57,887 bases of DNA. Origin: DAOUBF01 sp034432795 (GTDB taxonomy: Bacteria; Chloroflexota; Anaerolineae; DSLN01). A model generated the notes under the pieces. The model was not told the origin of the DNA and did no database searches. It worked only from the letters and a program-made list of their open reading frames with translations. Where the stretch lies: the NCBI GenBank assembly GCA_034432795.1, contig DAOUBF010000046.1:1-57887 (forward strand), read 5' to 3'. Positions within the stretch are counted from its first letter, which is position 1, and each line of letters starts with the position of its first letter. The position numbers and the translations under genes were made by a program. Of this stretch, positions 9,083 through 17,329 are shown piece after piece.

Positions 9083-9202
9083 CCCCCCCACTCCTTTCCC
9101 CTCGTGGGGGAGGGGGCATATATCCTCCCCCATCCAGGGGGAGGGTAAGGGAGGGAGTGACATGGCCCCCCACCCTAACCCTCCCCCACGAGGGGGAGGG
9201 AG
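9083..9202. repeat. Family 1 GC-rich palindromic repeat cluster
   Basis: Three C-rich/G-rich palindromes in tandem fill the gap between the divergent kinase and lipoate-ligase genes (8986-9276). No gene is visible in this stretch. Confidence 0.75.
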
Positions 9203-9254
9203 TTCCCGAGCGTTTCGGTCGCAGTAGCTACACTTCAGCGTTGATGCTATACTA

Positions 9255-9260
9255 TATAAT
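9255..9260 (+). promoter_or_regulatory. -10 box for the lipoate ligase-like gene
   Basis: TATAAT at 9255-9260, preceded by an AT-rich stretch; the -35 region (about 9232-9237, ACTTCA) is poor. Transcription would begin near 9267, giving a leader of about 10 nt. Confidence 0.45.
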
Positions 9261-9276
9261 CAGGCTGGATAACACA

Positions 9277-10134
9277 ATGGCAACCGAGACGTATCCCGCA
9301 GCGACATGGCGGTTGCTGATCACGGGGGCGCAGGACGGCCCGACGAATATGGCTATAGATGAGGCCATTGTGATGGCCGTGGGTGAGGGTGTCGCGCCGC
9401 CCACAGTACGCTTCTTCGCCTGGCAGCCGCCCTGCCTGTCCCTGGGCTACGCGCAAGACGCGGCCGAGGCCGACATTGACCGCTGCCGGGCGCATGGCTG
9501 GGACATCGTGCGCCGTCCCACCGGCGGGCGGGCCATCCTCCATATTGACGAACTCACCTACAGCGTTGTTGCGCCCGCCAGCGATCCCCGGGTTGCTGGC
9601 GGCGTGTTGGAGAGCTACAACCGCCTGAGCGAGGCGCTCGTCGCCGGGTTGCACCGCCTGGGGTTGATGCCGGAACGGGCCAAACCGATCTACCAGGACC
9701 GCGGGGCGTTGGGCGCGGCCTGCTTTGATGGCCCCTCCGGTTATGAGATCACCGTCGGCGGGCGCAAGCTGATCGGCAGCGCCCAGATGCGCCGTCAGGG
9801 GCTGGTCCTCCAGCATGGGGCGCTCCCCCTGGAAGGCGACATCGCCCGCATCGCCCAGGCCCTGGCTTTTGAGAGTGAGGGCGAGCGCCGGGCGCTGGAG
9901 GCGCGGCTGCGCTTTCGGGCCACAACCCTTCATCTGGCCCTGGGGCGGCGGGTGACCTTTGAGGAGGCCGCCGATGCCCTGGCCGCCGGTTTCGCCCAGG
10001 CCCTCAACCTCACCCTCGTGCCCGGCGACCTCACGCCCCGCGAGCGCGAACTCGCCGAGTGGTTGCGACGCGAGAAATACGGCCATGAAGCCTGGACATT
10101 CCGTTCAGTGGCCATAAGCGACCGGGAGAAATGA
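9277..10134 (+). CDS. Lipoate-protein ligase / octanoyltransferase family protein
   Basis: 285 aa of the biotin/lipoate A/B ligase fold. Hallmarks: NMAIDEA near 24-30, RRPTGGRAILH (79-89) for the lipoyl-AMP pocket, and GRKLIGSAQMRR with the conserved Lys about residues 160-175. It would attach or transfer lipoyl/octanoyl groups onto lipoyl domains of 2-oxoacid dehydrogenases or GcvH. LplA, LipM and LipL types cannot be told apart without alignment. The frame extends upstream to 9079 through repeat DNA, so ATG 9277 is the real start. The stop overlaps the next start codon (ATGA). Confidence 0.88.
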   Translation: MATETYPAATWRLLITGAQDGPTNMAIDEAIVMAVGEGVAPPTVRFFAWQPPCLSLGYAQDAAEADIDRCRAHGWDIVRRPTGGRAILHIDELTYSVVAPASDPRVAGGVLESYNRLSEALVAGLHRLGLMPERAKPIYQDRGALGAACFDGPSGYEITVGGRKLIGSAQMRRQGLVLQHGALPLEGDIARIAQALAFESEGERRALEARLRFRATTLHLALGRRVTFEEAADALAAGFAQALNLTLVPGDLTPRERELAEWLRREKYGHEAWTFRSVAISDREK

Positions 10135-10418
10135 TCGTTGGAACCTGTCTGATCCAACTCCACCTGCCGGGGAATGGCTCGTTGAAGGGGAAGCGATCGC
10201 TGCTCAAGCCGCTCCTGACACGGCTCCACCAAGAGTTTAACGTCTCCGCTGCCGAGGTGGGCCGTCAGGATGCCTGGCAAACGGCGGAGATCGCCCTGGC
10301 GCTAGTCTCAAACGATGCCTCCCACGTCCAGACCGTGCTGCAACGGGCAGTCGGCTGGATTGAAGTCAACCGTCCCGACGTGCAGATCGTAGATTATACG
10401 ATAGAGGTGATCAGCTAA
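10131..10418 (+). CDS. DUF503 (YlxP-like) family protein
   Basis: 95 aa. Starts MIVGTCLIQLHLPG and contains the family signature SLKGKRSLLKPL near residues 22-33, then a predicted ferredoxin-like alpha-beta fold. In Firmicutes the homologue YlxP sits near infB and rbfA and is linked to ribosome maturation; the function is not settled. Here it is coupled by a 4-nt overlap to the lipoate ligase-like gene, an unusual neighbour. Confidence 0.88.
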   Translation: MIVGTCLIQLHLPGNGSLKGKRSLLKPLLTRLHQEFNVSAAEVGRQDAWQTAEIALALVSNDASHVQTVLQRAVGWIEVNRPDVQIVDYTIEVIS

Positions 10419-10457
10419 TCCACTGGCACGCCTCTGGAAATTGCAGAGGAGAGCATC

Positions 10458-10487
10458 TTGCGTTTTTTATCTGTGTTATAGTATTAT
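10458..10487 (+). promoter_or_regulatory. Promoter of the thioredoxin-fold gene
   Basis: TTGCGT (10458-10463), 18-bp spacer, TATTAT (10482-10487), followed after about 20 nt by a GGGGAGG ribosome site. Confidence 0.5.
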
Positions 10488-10519
10488 AGTACTAGGATAG
10501 GATCGGGGAGGCCGAAGCG

Positions 10520-10921
10520 ATGGAGCCGCTCACTGTTGAAGTCATCGCTTACGCGCCCACCGCCTTCTACCACTGTATGCACTGCGAAGTGGTCTGGAAA
10601 GAGGTGGGCATGGGCGACCCGGTGCATCGCGAGCAAGTACACAGCGCCCTGCCGGAGGATCTGCGAGCCGACTATCAGGCGCTCTCTGCCTGGGCGCAAC
10701 AGCTCGCCAACCGCGCCTGTGGTCGTGTGGCCATTAAGGTGGTAGATGCCGCCTCGGTGGAAGGCTTTATCAAGAGCCTGCGCTATCGGGTACGCCGCTA
10801 CCCCACGGTGATCATCCCCGGTGCGCCGCCCTATATCACGACAGATTTTGCGCTGGCGGACCAGGAGATCGCCCGGCGGCTGGAAGCCAGCCCGATGATG
10901 GCCGGGGCCAGGCAACGCTGA
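10520..10921 (+). CDS. Thioredoxin-fold protein, function unknown
   Basis: 133 aa, no signal peptide. An N-terminal strand leads into HCMHCE (CxxC, about 18-23). A central helix follows, then VKVVDAAS-like and YRVRRYPTVIIPG segments; the latter looks like the cis-Pro loop of thioredoxins. It could be a redox or metal-handling protein. The helix after the CxxC is unlike classical TrxA. Ribosome site GGGGAGG is well placed. Ends in a strong terminator, so transcribed alone. Confidence 0.75.
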   Translation: MEPLTVEVIAYAPTAFYHCMHCEVVWKEVGMGDPVHREQVHSALPEDLRADYQALSAWAQQLANRACGRVAIKVVDAASVEGFIKSLRYRVRRYPTVIIPGAPPYITTDFALADQEIARRLEASPMMAGARQR

Positions 10922-10925
10922 GAGC

Positions 10926-10960
10926 AAAGGCACGAAGGCAAGAACGCTTCGTGCCTTTTT
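10926..10960 (+). terminator. Rho-independent terminator
   Basis: A 12-bp stem (10926-10937 with 10947-10958) pairs AAAGGCACGAAG with CTTCGTGCCTTT and runs into TTTTT. Confidence 0.85.
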
Positions 10961-11086
10961 GTCTCTCTCCACCCTACTGCCCGGAAAGGAGGTGAGGATC
11001 AGGCAACGCAGACCTGCGCATCCACCAGGTGATTAGCGGGAATTGATATTGGGGACATGTCTCGCCAAAATCCTAAGGAGGCCAAA

Positions 11087-13072
11087 ATGAGTACGCGAAC
11101 AACCGTTCTTCTTCTCATCTTGCTCCCCATCGTCGTCGTCGGGATCATTGCGGCGGCCAACCTGGGGATGAACACGCTGTACGTCGTCATCCTCGGTGGC
11201 CTCATGATTTATCTGGCGTATAACTTCTACGCCCGCCGCATTGACCGGGACGTGATCCAGGCGGACCCGAACCGGGCCACCCCGGCCAGACTGTATATGG
11301 ATGGCGTGGACTTCATGCCCACCAACCGCAACATCCTGTACGGCTATCACTTCAAGTCCATCGCCGCCGCCGGCCCCATCGTGGGCGTGATCACCGCCGC
11401 CAACCTGTGGGGCTGGCTGCCCGCCATCCTCTGGCTCATCCTGGGCGTGACCTTCATCGGCTGGGCCAGCGACTACAGCGCCATCATGGTCTCGGTGCGC
11501 AACGAGGGCAACTCGCTGAGCGCTATCGCCCACAGACTGATCGCCCCACGCACCCGGACGATCCTGTTCGTCTTCATCTTCTTCTACCTGCTGCTCGTGG
11601 GCGGGGCCTTCCTGGGCATCATGACGGCGATCCTGGCCGCCCGCCCGGATGTGCCCTTCGGCATCTTGATGCTGGCGATCATGGGGGCGCTGGCCGGGCA
11701 GGCGCTCTATCGCTGGAAGATGAACCTGGTCCCGGTGACGGTTATCGTCGTGGCCGTCACCATCCTGGCCATGATCCTGGGCCCGCTGGGGCAGACGACG
11801 GTGGAAGGTCAGGTCCGGCAGGGGCCGGTAGGCCAGGTGATCGTGGGCCTGAACACCGCCGTGAACGCTATCACCGGTAACCAGCCGGTGCTGAAGACGG
11901 TGGACCCGACCAACGCCGACCCACGTATCCCTCCGCCGGGCGCAGATGGCAAGCGCCCCAAGACCGCGCTCTATGATCCGGACACCGGGTTCATCAACAC
12001 CATGCCCAGCTATCTGCTGTGGGCGCTGTTCCTGCTGGTGTTCAGCTACCTGGGCGCCAACCTGCCCATCTGGCGCTTCGCCCAGCCGGTCAACTACATC
12101 GGCTTCTGGATCACGTTGCTGACCATCGGCCTGAGCGCGATCGGCGCCATCCTGGCGCCGGTCATCAAGCCGCAGGTGGCTGCTTTCCAGTTGCCTGCAG
12201 TGAAGACGTTGGGCTTCGCCATTGAGGCGGGCAAGGCCTGGCAGCCTATCTGGCCCATGCTGTTCGTGACCATCGCCTGCGGGGCGATCTCCGGCTGGCA
12301 TGCGCTGTTCGGCTCGGTGGGCACGGCGCGGCAATTGGAGTATGAGACCGATGCTCTGCCGGTGGGCGGTGGCGCGATGTTCAGCGAGAACACGCTGGCG
12401 CTGCTCTCGTTGATCGCCGTTTCCATCACCGGCCTGGCGGGTGCAGGTGGTTTCGCCGCCGGTGTGGGTCGGCTGCTCGGCGTGATCTTCGGCGACGGCT
12501 TCGTGCCCTTCGGCACGGCGCTGGGCTTCGGCGTGTTCGTCGTCATCGTGCTCACGGTGGTGCAACTGATCTTCCGCGTGATGCGCGTGACGCTGACCGA
12601 GTGGGCCGGCGAGGTCATCCCGCCCGTGCGCAACATGCACGTCTCCACCATCATCTCTATGGTGCTGACGGTGGCGTTGGTGCTGACGGGCACCTGGGTG
12701 TACCTGTGGCAGCTTTTCGGCGCCTCCAACCAGCTCATGGCGGCGCTCAGCCTGTTGATCGTCAGCGTCTGGCTGGTCTCCACCCGGCGCAACCCGGCCT
12801 ACGCGCTGGTCCCGACCATCTTCATGTACATCACCACGATGGCAGCCACGCTGGTGACGGCCTATAACCTGTATGCGACTGTCGTCCTGGGTCCGCTGGC
12901 GCGGACGCAGCCGATCGTGGTGATTGGCGCCTGGGCGATGATCATCGTCGCCATCCTGCTGTTCGTCACCGCGCTGTTCATCGGCTACGATGGCTGGCGT
13001 GCCTACCAGCGCTACCGGGCGGCCCCGGCGGCGCCACCGACACCGGCCCCGGCAGCGCGTGGCGCGAAGTAG
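11087..13072 (+). CDS. cstA: CstA-family carbon starvation protein / peptide or pyruvate transporter
   Basis: 661 aa, a polytopic membrane protein with about 14-16 hydrophobic helices. The N-terminal NFYARRIDRDVIQ, the FGYHFKSIAAAGPIVG-like stretch (here YGYHFKSIAAAGPIVG) and GWASDYSAIMVSVRNEG are typical of CstA. Family members take up peptides (CstA) or pyruvate (BtsT) under carbon limitation. The ATG at 11087 follows a perfect TAAGGAGG; an upstream ATG at 11057 has none. The C-terminus is a short Ala/Pro tail. Followed by a strong terminator. Confidence 0.93.
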   Translation: MSTRTTVLLLILLPIVVVGIIAAANLGMNTLYVVILGGLMIYLAYNFYARRIDRDVIQADPNRATPARLYMDGVDFMPTNRNILYGYHFKSIAAAGPIVGVITAANLWGWLPAILWLILGVTFIGWASDYSAIMVSVRNEGNSLSAIAHRLIAPRTRTILFVFIFFYLLLVGGAFLGIMTAILAARPDVPFGILMLAIMGALAGQALYRWKMNLVPVTVIVVAVTILAMILGPLGQTTVEGQVRQGPVGQVIVGLNTAVNAITGNQPVLKTVDPTNADPRIPPPGADGKRPKTALYDPDTGFINTMPSYLLWALFLLVFSYLGANLPIWRFAQPVNYIGFWITLLTIGLSAIGAILAPVIKPQVAAFQLPAVKTLGFAIEAGKAWQPIWPMLFVTIACGAISGWHALFGSVGTARQLEYETDALPVGGGAMFSENTLALLSLIAVSITGLAGAGGFAAGVGRLLGVIFGDGFVPFGTALGFGVFVVIVLTVVQLIFRVMRVTLTEWAGEVIPPVRNMHVSTIISMVLTVALVLTGTWVYLWQLFGASNQLMAALSLLIVSVWLVSTRRNPAYALVPTIFMYITTMAATLVTAYNLYATVVLGPLARTQPIVVIGAWAMIIVAILLFVTALFIGYDGWRAYQRYRAAPAAPPTPAPAARGAK

Positions 13073-13094
13073 CATCAGGCGTGGCGTATGGCTC

Positions 13095-13132
13095 AGACCT
13101 GCCAGGTTTCGGAAACCTGGCAGGTCTTTTTA
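13095..13132 (+). terminator. Terminator downstream of cstA
   Basis: A 16-bp perfect inverted repeat (AGACCTGCCAGGTTTC and its complement) is followed by six T residues. The palindrome doubles as a common REP-like motif. Confidence 0.85.
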
Positions 13133-13855
13133 AGCCTCCATCACGTCCCGCACGATCTGCACAAAGGTGCGGAAAAGCTGGTGCGCATTGGCCTGCTGGA
13201 TGTCCGGCAGGCCAATATGCACCTGAAATTGCGTGATGTCGCCGCGCCGAAAGGAGAGCCGGGCAACCGAGGGGCTGACCTGCAGGAGGCGGTTCAGGAA
13301 TTCGGGGGCGCGTTCCGAGGCTTCGCCCACCTGGTACAGGAGGGTGAGGCCCTCACCCTCCTGCCCTCCCCTCCCCCCAGTACCGGGCTTCGGCCCGGTG
13401 GGGGAGAGGGGGATGAGGGGGGTGAGGGGCAGCTTGAGTTCGCTCCAGGCGGAGTGGCGCATCTGGCTGAGCGCCTCGCGGCCCGTCCAGGAGCGCGGAT
13501 CGGCCAGTTCCATCTCAAAACGCGGCGGGCGACGCAACCGCCCGCGCACGATCATCAGGTCGCGCCGCCCACGTAGCCGCGCCAGCAGCCAGAGCAAGGA
13601 CACATCACGCGGCTCCAGGATGATCAATACCTCGGCCTCGCGGAAGGGGTCTTTCGCCTTGGCGATTTGCATGTGGATGGCCGAGGAGCCGTACCAGCGC
13701 AGTGTGGTGCGCTCACCGAGAAGGGGCAGGCCGCCTTGCAGCCAGCGCAACACGCGCCGCCCTTTGCTCACGTTCCACTGCGTCCCCGCTGCGAACCAGA
13801 CCAGAATGACCAGGCCCAGGGCCAAGCCTAAAGTGAGAGGCCAGTTGATGGACAT
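13130..13855 (-). CDS. Membrane-anchored protein of unknown function with an inserted repeat
   Basis: 241 aa. One N-terminal membrane helix (about 6-24) followed by a cytoplasmic alpha-beta region with no family I recognise. Residues about 142-171 are encoded by a family 1 repeat (13343-13433) and read LPLTPLIPLSPTGPKPGTGG and on: low-complexity sequence between two ordinary segments. The frame is kept across the insertion. The gene diverges from the small-protein/ArsA operon, so it could share regulation with it. Confidence 0.75.
   Translation of the reverse strand: MSINWPLTLGLALGLVILVWFAAGTQWNVSKGRRVLRWLQGGLPLLGERTTLRWYGSSAIHMQIAKAKDPFREAEVLIILEPRDVSLLWLLARLRGRRDLMIVRGRLRRPPRFEMELADPRSWTGREALSQMRHSAWSELKLPLTPLIPLSPTGPKPGTGGRGGQEGEGLTLLYQVGEASERAPEFLNRLLQVSPSVARLSFRRGDITQFQVHIGLPDIQQANAHQLFRTFVQIVRDVMEA
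13343..13433. repeat. Family 1 repeat inserted in frame in a gene
   Basis: C-rich and G-rich arms flank the palindrome ACCGGGCTTCGGCCCGGT. Identical in style to intergenic copies, but here it lies wholly within 13130-13855 and keeps the reading frame open. Confidence 0.8.
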
Positions 13856-13898
13856 AACCTGATCTTACACCAATTTTCCTAAATTTGCTTTTCTCCAT

Positions 13899-13904
13899 TA
13901 TAAT
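13899..13904 (+). promoter_or_regulatory. -10 box of the ArsA operon
   Basis: TATAAT at 13899-13904 within ATTATAAT, which also reads as TATAAT on the minus strand, so both divergent genes may use it. No good -35 hexamer is visible. Confidence 0.4.
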
Positions 13905-13932
13905 AGGTTTCATCGGAAGTGCGGAGGGACGA

Positions 13933-14307
13933 TTGGGCACAAGCGAGGATGCGGATCAGATCTCTCCTACGGCCCTGCCCGCGCAAGGCGCGGAGGACCG
14001 TTCTGCCCCCTCTCTTTTAGAGAAGGGGGTCAGGGAGTTAGGTTCTCTTTGGCAGGCCGCGCGCGACTTTCTCTATGGGCTGACCACCTATGAAATCGTA
14101 CAGCACGCCCTGGAGATGCGTGCCGCCACCGAGAACCTCTTCCTGGCGGCGTTGTTTGGCGACCTGATTGGGTTGCCGATCATGCCCCCTTATTACAGCC
14201 TGCGCCTGCTCCCCTACGTCGTCCCCCAAATCGCCACCTGGAAGCGCCGTGTCTTGCGCGAGCGCGAGCTGAGCGACGAGCACGATTATCATTTGCATGG
14301 GCTATAG
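13933..14307 (+). CDS. Small protein with C-terminal hydrophobic segment, paralogue of the next gene
   Basis: 124 aa. A soluble N-terminus is followed by an amphipathic region, a hydrophobic stretch at about 69-98 containing PPYYSLRLLPYVVPQ, and a basic tail WKRRVLRERE. The TTG at 13933 is chosen because GGAGG lies 7 nt upstream; the frame is open back to 13885 but has no ribosome site there. The last 75 residues match the 14317-14616 product closely. Layout (single hydrophobic segment within about 30 residues of the C-terminus) resembles a tail-anchored protein. Function unknown; proximity suggests a client or partner of the ATPases downstream. Confidence 0.8.
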   Translation: MGTSEDADQISPTALPAQGAEDRSAPSLLEKGVRELGSLWQAARDFLYGLTTYEIVQHALEMRAATENLFLAALFGDLIGLPIMPPYYSLRLLPYVVPQIATWKRRVLRERELSDEHDYHLHGL

Positions 14308-14316
14308 GAGGATAAC

Positions 14317-14616
14317 ATGCCGGACGAGACCCCACAACCGCAAGAGGAAAAGAAGTCGGGCGGCCTGCGCAGCCTGCTCCAGACTGTGCGCGAGGTCACC
14401 TACGGCATGGCGGCGCACGATATGACCCGCTATGCCCTGCGCACCCGCGCCAGCATGGAGCACCTGTTCATTCTGATCACCATGGGCGATCTCCTGGGCG
14501 TGCCTATTCTGCCGCCATATTACAGCCTGCGCATGCTTCCTTACGTCGTCCCCCAGATCTCCACCTGGAAGCGGCGCATGTTGCGCGAGAAGGACATCTC
14601 GGACGCGATGTTTTAG
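14317..14616 (+). CDS. Small protein with C-terminal hydrophobic segment, paralogue of the previous gene
   Basis: 99 aa. Acidic/polar N-terminus, hydrophobic segment at about 49-79 with the same PPYYSLRMLPYVVPQ and a WKRRMLREKD tail of about 20 residues. GGAGG ribosome site 5-6 nt before ATG. It lies 9 nt after its paralogue, so the pair arose by tandem duplication and is co-transcribed. No family is recognised. Confidence 0.82.
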   Translation: MPDETPQPQEEKKSGGLRSLLQTVREVTYGMAAHDMTRYALRTRASMEHLFILITMGDLLGVPILPPYYSLRMLPYVVPQISTWKRRMLREKDISDAMF

Positions 14617-14697
14617 GGATGGGAGATTGGAGATTAATCTCCGCATCTCTAATCCCCGATCTCTAATCTCTTCATAAGTTAAGTAAGGGAGGAGAAA

Positions 14698-15657
14698 TTG
14701 GCACTTAAAGACATTGTACCGAAAAAGCCCTATATCATGTTTGGGGGCAAAGGTGGGCTGGGTAAGACGACCTTCTCAGCGGCAACGGCCTTTTATCTGG
14801 CGCAGCAAGGCTACCGCGTGCTGGTCTTCTCGGTAGACCCCCAGGCCAGCCTGTCCGACATCTTCCAGCGCGACATCTTCGGCAAGGGGCCGGTGGAGAT
14901 CATCCCCAACCTGTACGCGCAGGAGATTGACGCCGACAGCCACGTCAAAGCCTACCAACAGGAGATCCGGCAAAAAATCCTGGACATGTACGGCTTTGAC
15001 GAGATCCCCCAGGAGATTGAGGACTACATTCAGGCCGCTTCCGCCGAGCCTGCGATGGAGGAGAGCGCGATCTTTGACGCAGTGGTGGATATCGTGGTCA
15101 AGGGCGACTACGACTATTACATCTACGACCTGGTGCCGCTGGGCCACGCACTATATTACCTGAGCATGGCGAAGGTCTATGACGAGTGGATCAACAAGAT
15201 CACCCATCTGCGCGAGCAAATGCGCGAGCACGAGGAGATGGTGGCTCGCCTGCGGCGGCAACAGACCGAGGAGGATCAGATCCTCAACGAGTTGCAATAT
15301 ATCCGCAGCCGCATCAACGCCTCTTCGCGCATCTTGACAGACCCGGAGAAGACCTCCTTCTATTTCGTCCTCGTGCCGGAGGAGATGATCATCATTGACA
15401 CGGTCAAGGCTGCCGAACTGTTCAGCCGCTTTGATGTGCCCATTGCCGGCTACGTGGTGAATCGTGTCGTCCCTCAGGAACTGGCCAGCCAGGACATCCC
15501 GGCCTATTTGCGCCACCGCATTGAGATGCAGCAGCAGCACCTGGAGACCATTCGCAAGCGCTTTGGCCACCAGGTGCTGGCCTACATCCCCGAGATGGAG
15601 CGTGATGTGACCGGGCTGGAGATGATTGAGAAGTTGGCGAAGATCATGTATGCCTAG
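14698..15657 (+). CDS. ArsA/Get3-like ATPase, first of a pair
   Basis: 319 aa, single-domain SIMIBI ATPase. Deviant Walker A GGKGGLGKT (16-24), switch I region VDPQASLSD (46-54; canonical DPAHSLSD) and switch II DLVPLGH (144-150; canonical DTAPTGH). No cysteine anywhere, so neither the ArsA arsenite site nor the Get3 Zn CxxC is present. A charged helical segment (about 170-210) resembles the client-binding region. The start is TTG with GGAGGAG upstream. A paired ATPase follows 14 nt later, reminiscent of mycobacterial Rv3679-Rv3680, described as a Get3-like heterodimer. Arsenic resistance is unlikely. Confidence 0.88.
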   Translation: MALKDIVPKKPYIMFGGKGGLGKTTFSAATAFYLAQQGYRVLVFSVDPQASLSDIFQRDIFGKGPVEIIPNLYAQEIDADSHVKAYQQEIRQKILDMYGFDEIPQEIEDYIQAASAEPAMEESAIFDAVVDIVVKGDYDYYIYDLVPLGHALYYLSMAKVYDEWINKITHLREQMREHEEMVARLRRQQTEEDQILNELQYIRSRINASSRILTDPEKTSFYFVLVPEEMIIIDTVKAAELFSRFDVPIAGYVVNRVVPQELASQDIPAYLRHRIEMQQQHLETIRKRFGHQVLAYIPEMERDVTGLEMIEKLAKIMYA

Positions 15658-15671
15658 AGGCGAGGTGAACG

Positions 15672-16655
15672 ATGCCGATAGACAAGAGCCTGCGGACTTA
15701 TGTACAAGAACACCCTCATCTGAAATACATCTTTTTCGGCGGCAAGGGCGGCGTGGGCAAGACGGTGATGGCGGGTGTGGCGGCCCAGTGGTTCGCCCGC
15801 CAGGGGCGTCGCACCATCCTGGCCTCCACCAACCCCGTTCACAGCCTGTCCGGCCTGCTCGGCCAGGACGTGTTCGGCAAGCCCACGCCGGTGAAGGGCG
15901 TGGATAACCTGTGGGCCTACGAGATTGACACCAAAGACGCCATTGAGCGTTCCAAGGCGGAGATCAAAGAAAAGATTCAATGGTTCCTCAAGTTCGCCGA
16001 GATTTCCACCAAGGCCGATGAATTTATTGAGTCGGCCACCATGAACCCGGCGTTTGAGGAATCGGCCATGTTTGAGAACATGATTGACCTCATGTTCAAG
16101 GACGAATATGAGGTCTATGTGTTTGATACCGCGCCCACCGCCAACGCCCGCCGCCTGCTGGGCATGTCCAAAGTGTACTCCCTGTGGGTCAACAAGATGG
16201 TCAAGTCGCGGCAGGAGGCCCAATCCCTGCGCGAGATGCTCTCCTTCACCAAGAAGAAGGAAGAGGACCCGCTGATGGAGTACCTGCTGAACTTCCGCGA
16301 GCGCATGAACCATGCGCGACAATTGCTGACCGACCCGGAGAAGACGGCGTTCTTCTTCGTGACGCTGCCGGAGGCGCTGCCCATCGCCGTCATCCGCCGC
16401 TTCATCGCCTGGTTCCACGACTTCGGCATCCCCGTTGGGGGCGTGATCGTCAACATGCTGATCGATCAGTCACAGGTCAGTGAGCATTCGCCGGAGTTCG
16501 TGCGCAACCGGCTGGCGATGCAGCAGCATTATATGGATGAAATCTGGCAGACCTTTGACGGCATGGTGCGGGCGCTGGTGCCCCTGTACGAGACCGAGGT
16601 GCGGGGCGTGGACATGCTGGCCCGCACCGCCGAGGCCGTCTTTGCGGCCGGGTAG
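15672..16655 (+). CDS. ArsA/Get3-like ATPase, second of a pair
   Basis: 327 aa. Walker A GGKGGVGKT (23-31), switch I NPVHSLSG (54-61) and switch II DTAPTAN (152-158). This copy keeps the parts of the motifs that its partner has lost, and the reverse, which would suit an obligate heterodimer (inference). No cysteines. A charged helical region with KKKEEDP (about 195-205) corresponds to the substrate-binding helices. GAGG ribosome site before ATG. Confidence 0.88.
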   Translation: MPIDKSLRTYVQEHPHLKYIFFGGKGGVGKTVMAGVAAQWFARQGRRTILASTNPVHSLSGLLGQDVFGKPTPVKGVDNLWAYEIDTKDAIERSKAEIKEKIQWFLKFAEISTKADEFIESATMNPAFEESAMFENMIDLMFKDEYEVYVFDTAPTANARRLLGMSKVYSLWVNKMVKSRQEAQSLREMLSFTKKKEEDPLMEYLLNFRERMNHARQLLTDPEKTAFFFVTLPEALPIAVIRRFIAWFHDFGIPVGGVIVNMLIDQSQVSEHSPEFVRNRLAMQQHYMDEIWQTFDGMVRALVPLYETEVRGVDMLARTAEAVFAAG

Positions 16656-16661
16656 CCAACC

Positions 16662-17015
16662 GTGACCCGATGGCTGCGGCGACTCGGCTGTCTCCTGGCG
16701 ACTCTGCTGTGGTTTCTTGTGCTCCTATTGCCCTGCGTCGGATTTTACCTGGCGGTGCGCGGCGAGATCGTCTGGGAGCGCAGCCGGTTCTCCTCTGACC
16801 GGCTCTGGCTGATCCGCGAAGGGGAGCAGCGCGGGATCGCCTTTTCCGACACGCAACCGATGGGGCCAATAGATGCCGAGGAGGTGTGCAAGCGCACCTA
16901 TGTGACCATCTGGCTGTGGAGCCAGGGGAGCGTGGAACGGCTGGGCTACTGCGAATGTGAACAGCGCCTGGAGAACGGCGATTGGGCCGCAGGCCGGGAG
17001 TGTACGTTGCCATGA
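16662..17015 (+). CDS. Small membrane-anchored protein, unknown
   Basis: 117 aa. One N-terminal membrane helix (about 8-32), then a 75-residue extracytoplasmic-looking domain with CECEQR and three further Cys (about 87, 97, 113), which could form disulfides. GTG start 6 nt after the ATPase stop. The stop overlaps the next start (ATGA). No family recognised. Confidence 0.7.
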   Translation: MTRWLRRLGCLLATLLWFLVLLLPCVGFYLAVRGEIVWERSRFSSDRLWLIREGEQRGIAFSDTQPMGPIDAEEVCKRTYVTIWLWSQGSVERLGYCECEQRLENGDWAAGRECTLP

Positions 17016-17311
17016 CCCGCCCTCTGGCCGACGCAGCCGCCATCCTCCTGATCCTGGAGAGTTGCCTTCTGGGGTTGCTGCCGCTGGCCCTTCTGGCGGG
17101 GATGGCCTATGGCGTGGCGCGCCTGACCGCCGCGCTGGGGCCGCTGCTCAAGCGCGCCCAGGCATTCTCGGCGCAGGCAGCGAAGCGGAGCGAGGCATTT
17201 TCTCACCAGGCGGCCCGCCCCTTCATAGACATCTACAGCCGGGCCGCCGCTGCCCGGGCCTGGTGGAGCCATATCCGCCAGCCCTTCTTGCGCTGGCGCT
17301 CACAAAGATAG
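17012..17311 (+). CDS. Small membrane protein, unknown
   Basis: 99 aa. A long hydrophobic segment (about 8-40) is followed by an amphipathic Ala/Arg-rich helix to the end. Coupled by ATGA overlap to the preceding gene. No family recognised; a membrane partner of the ATPase system is possible on position alone. Confidence 0.68.
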   Translation: MTRPLADAAAILLILESCLLGLLPLALLAGMAYGVARLTAALGPLLKRAQAFSAQAAKRSEAFSHQAARPFIDIYSRAAAARAWWSHIRQPFLRWRSQR

Positions 17312-17329
17312 GCATTCCAGGGAGGCAGA

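Noticed and set aside
9079..9276. N-terminal extension of the lipoate ligase-like protein
   Set aside because: The frame is open through family 1 repeats and translates as low-complexity Gly/Pro sequence; a promoter -10 box lies inside it.
11033..13075. Long minus-strand open frame (680 codons) opposite cstA
   Set aside because: Its His/Asp/Arg-rich translation is the mirror of a GC-rich membrane protein gene; cstA has clear homology, ribosome site and terminator.
14698..16655. Arsenical resistance operon
   Set aside because: Both ArsA-like ATPases have no cysteine and there is no arsB, arsC or arsR next to them.
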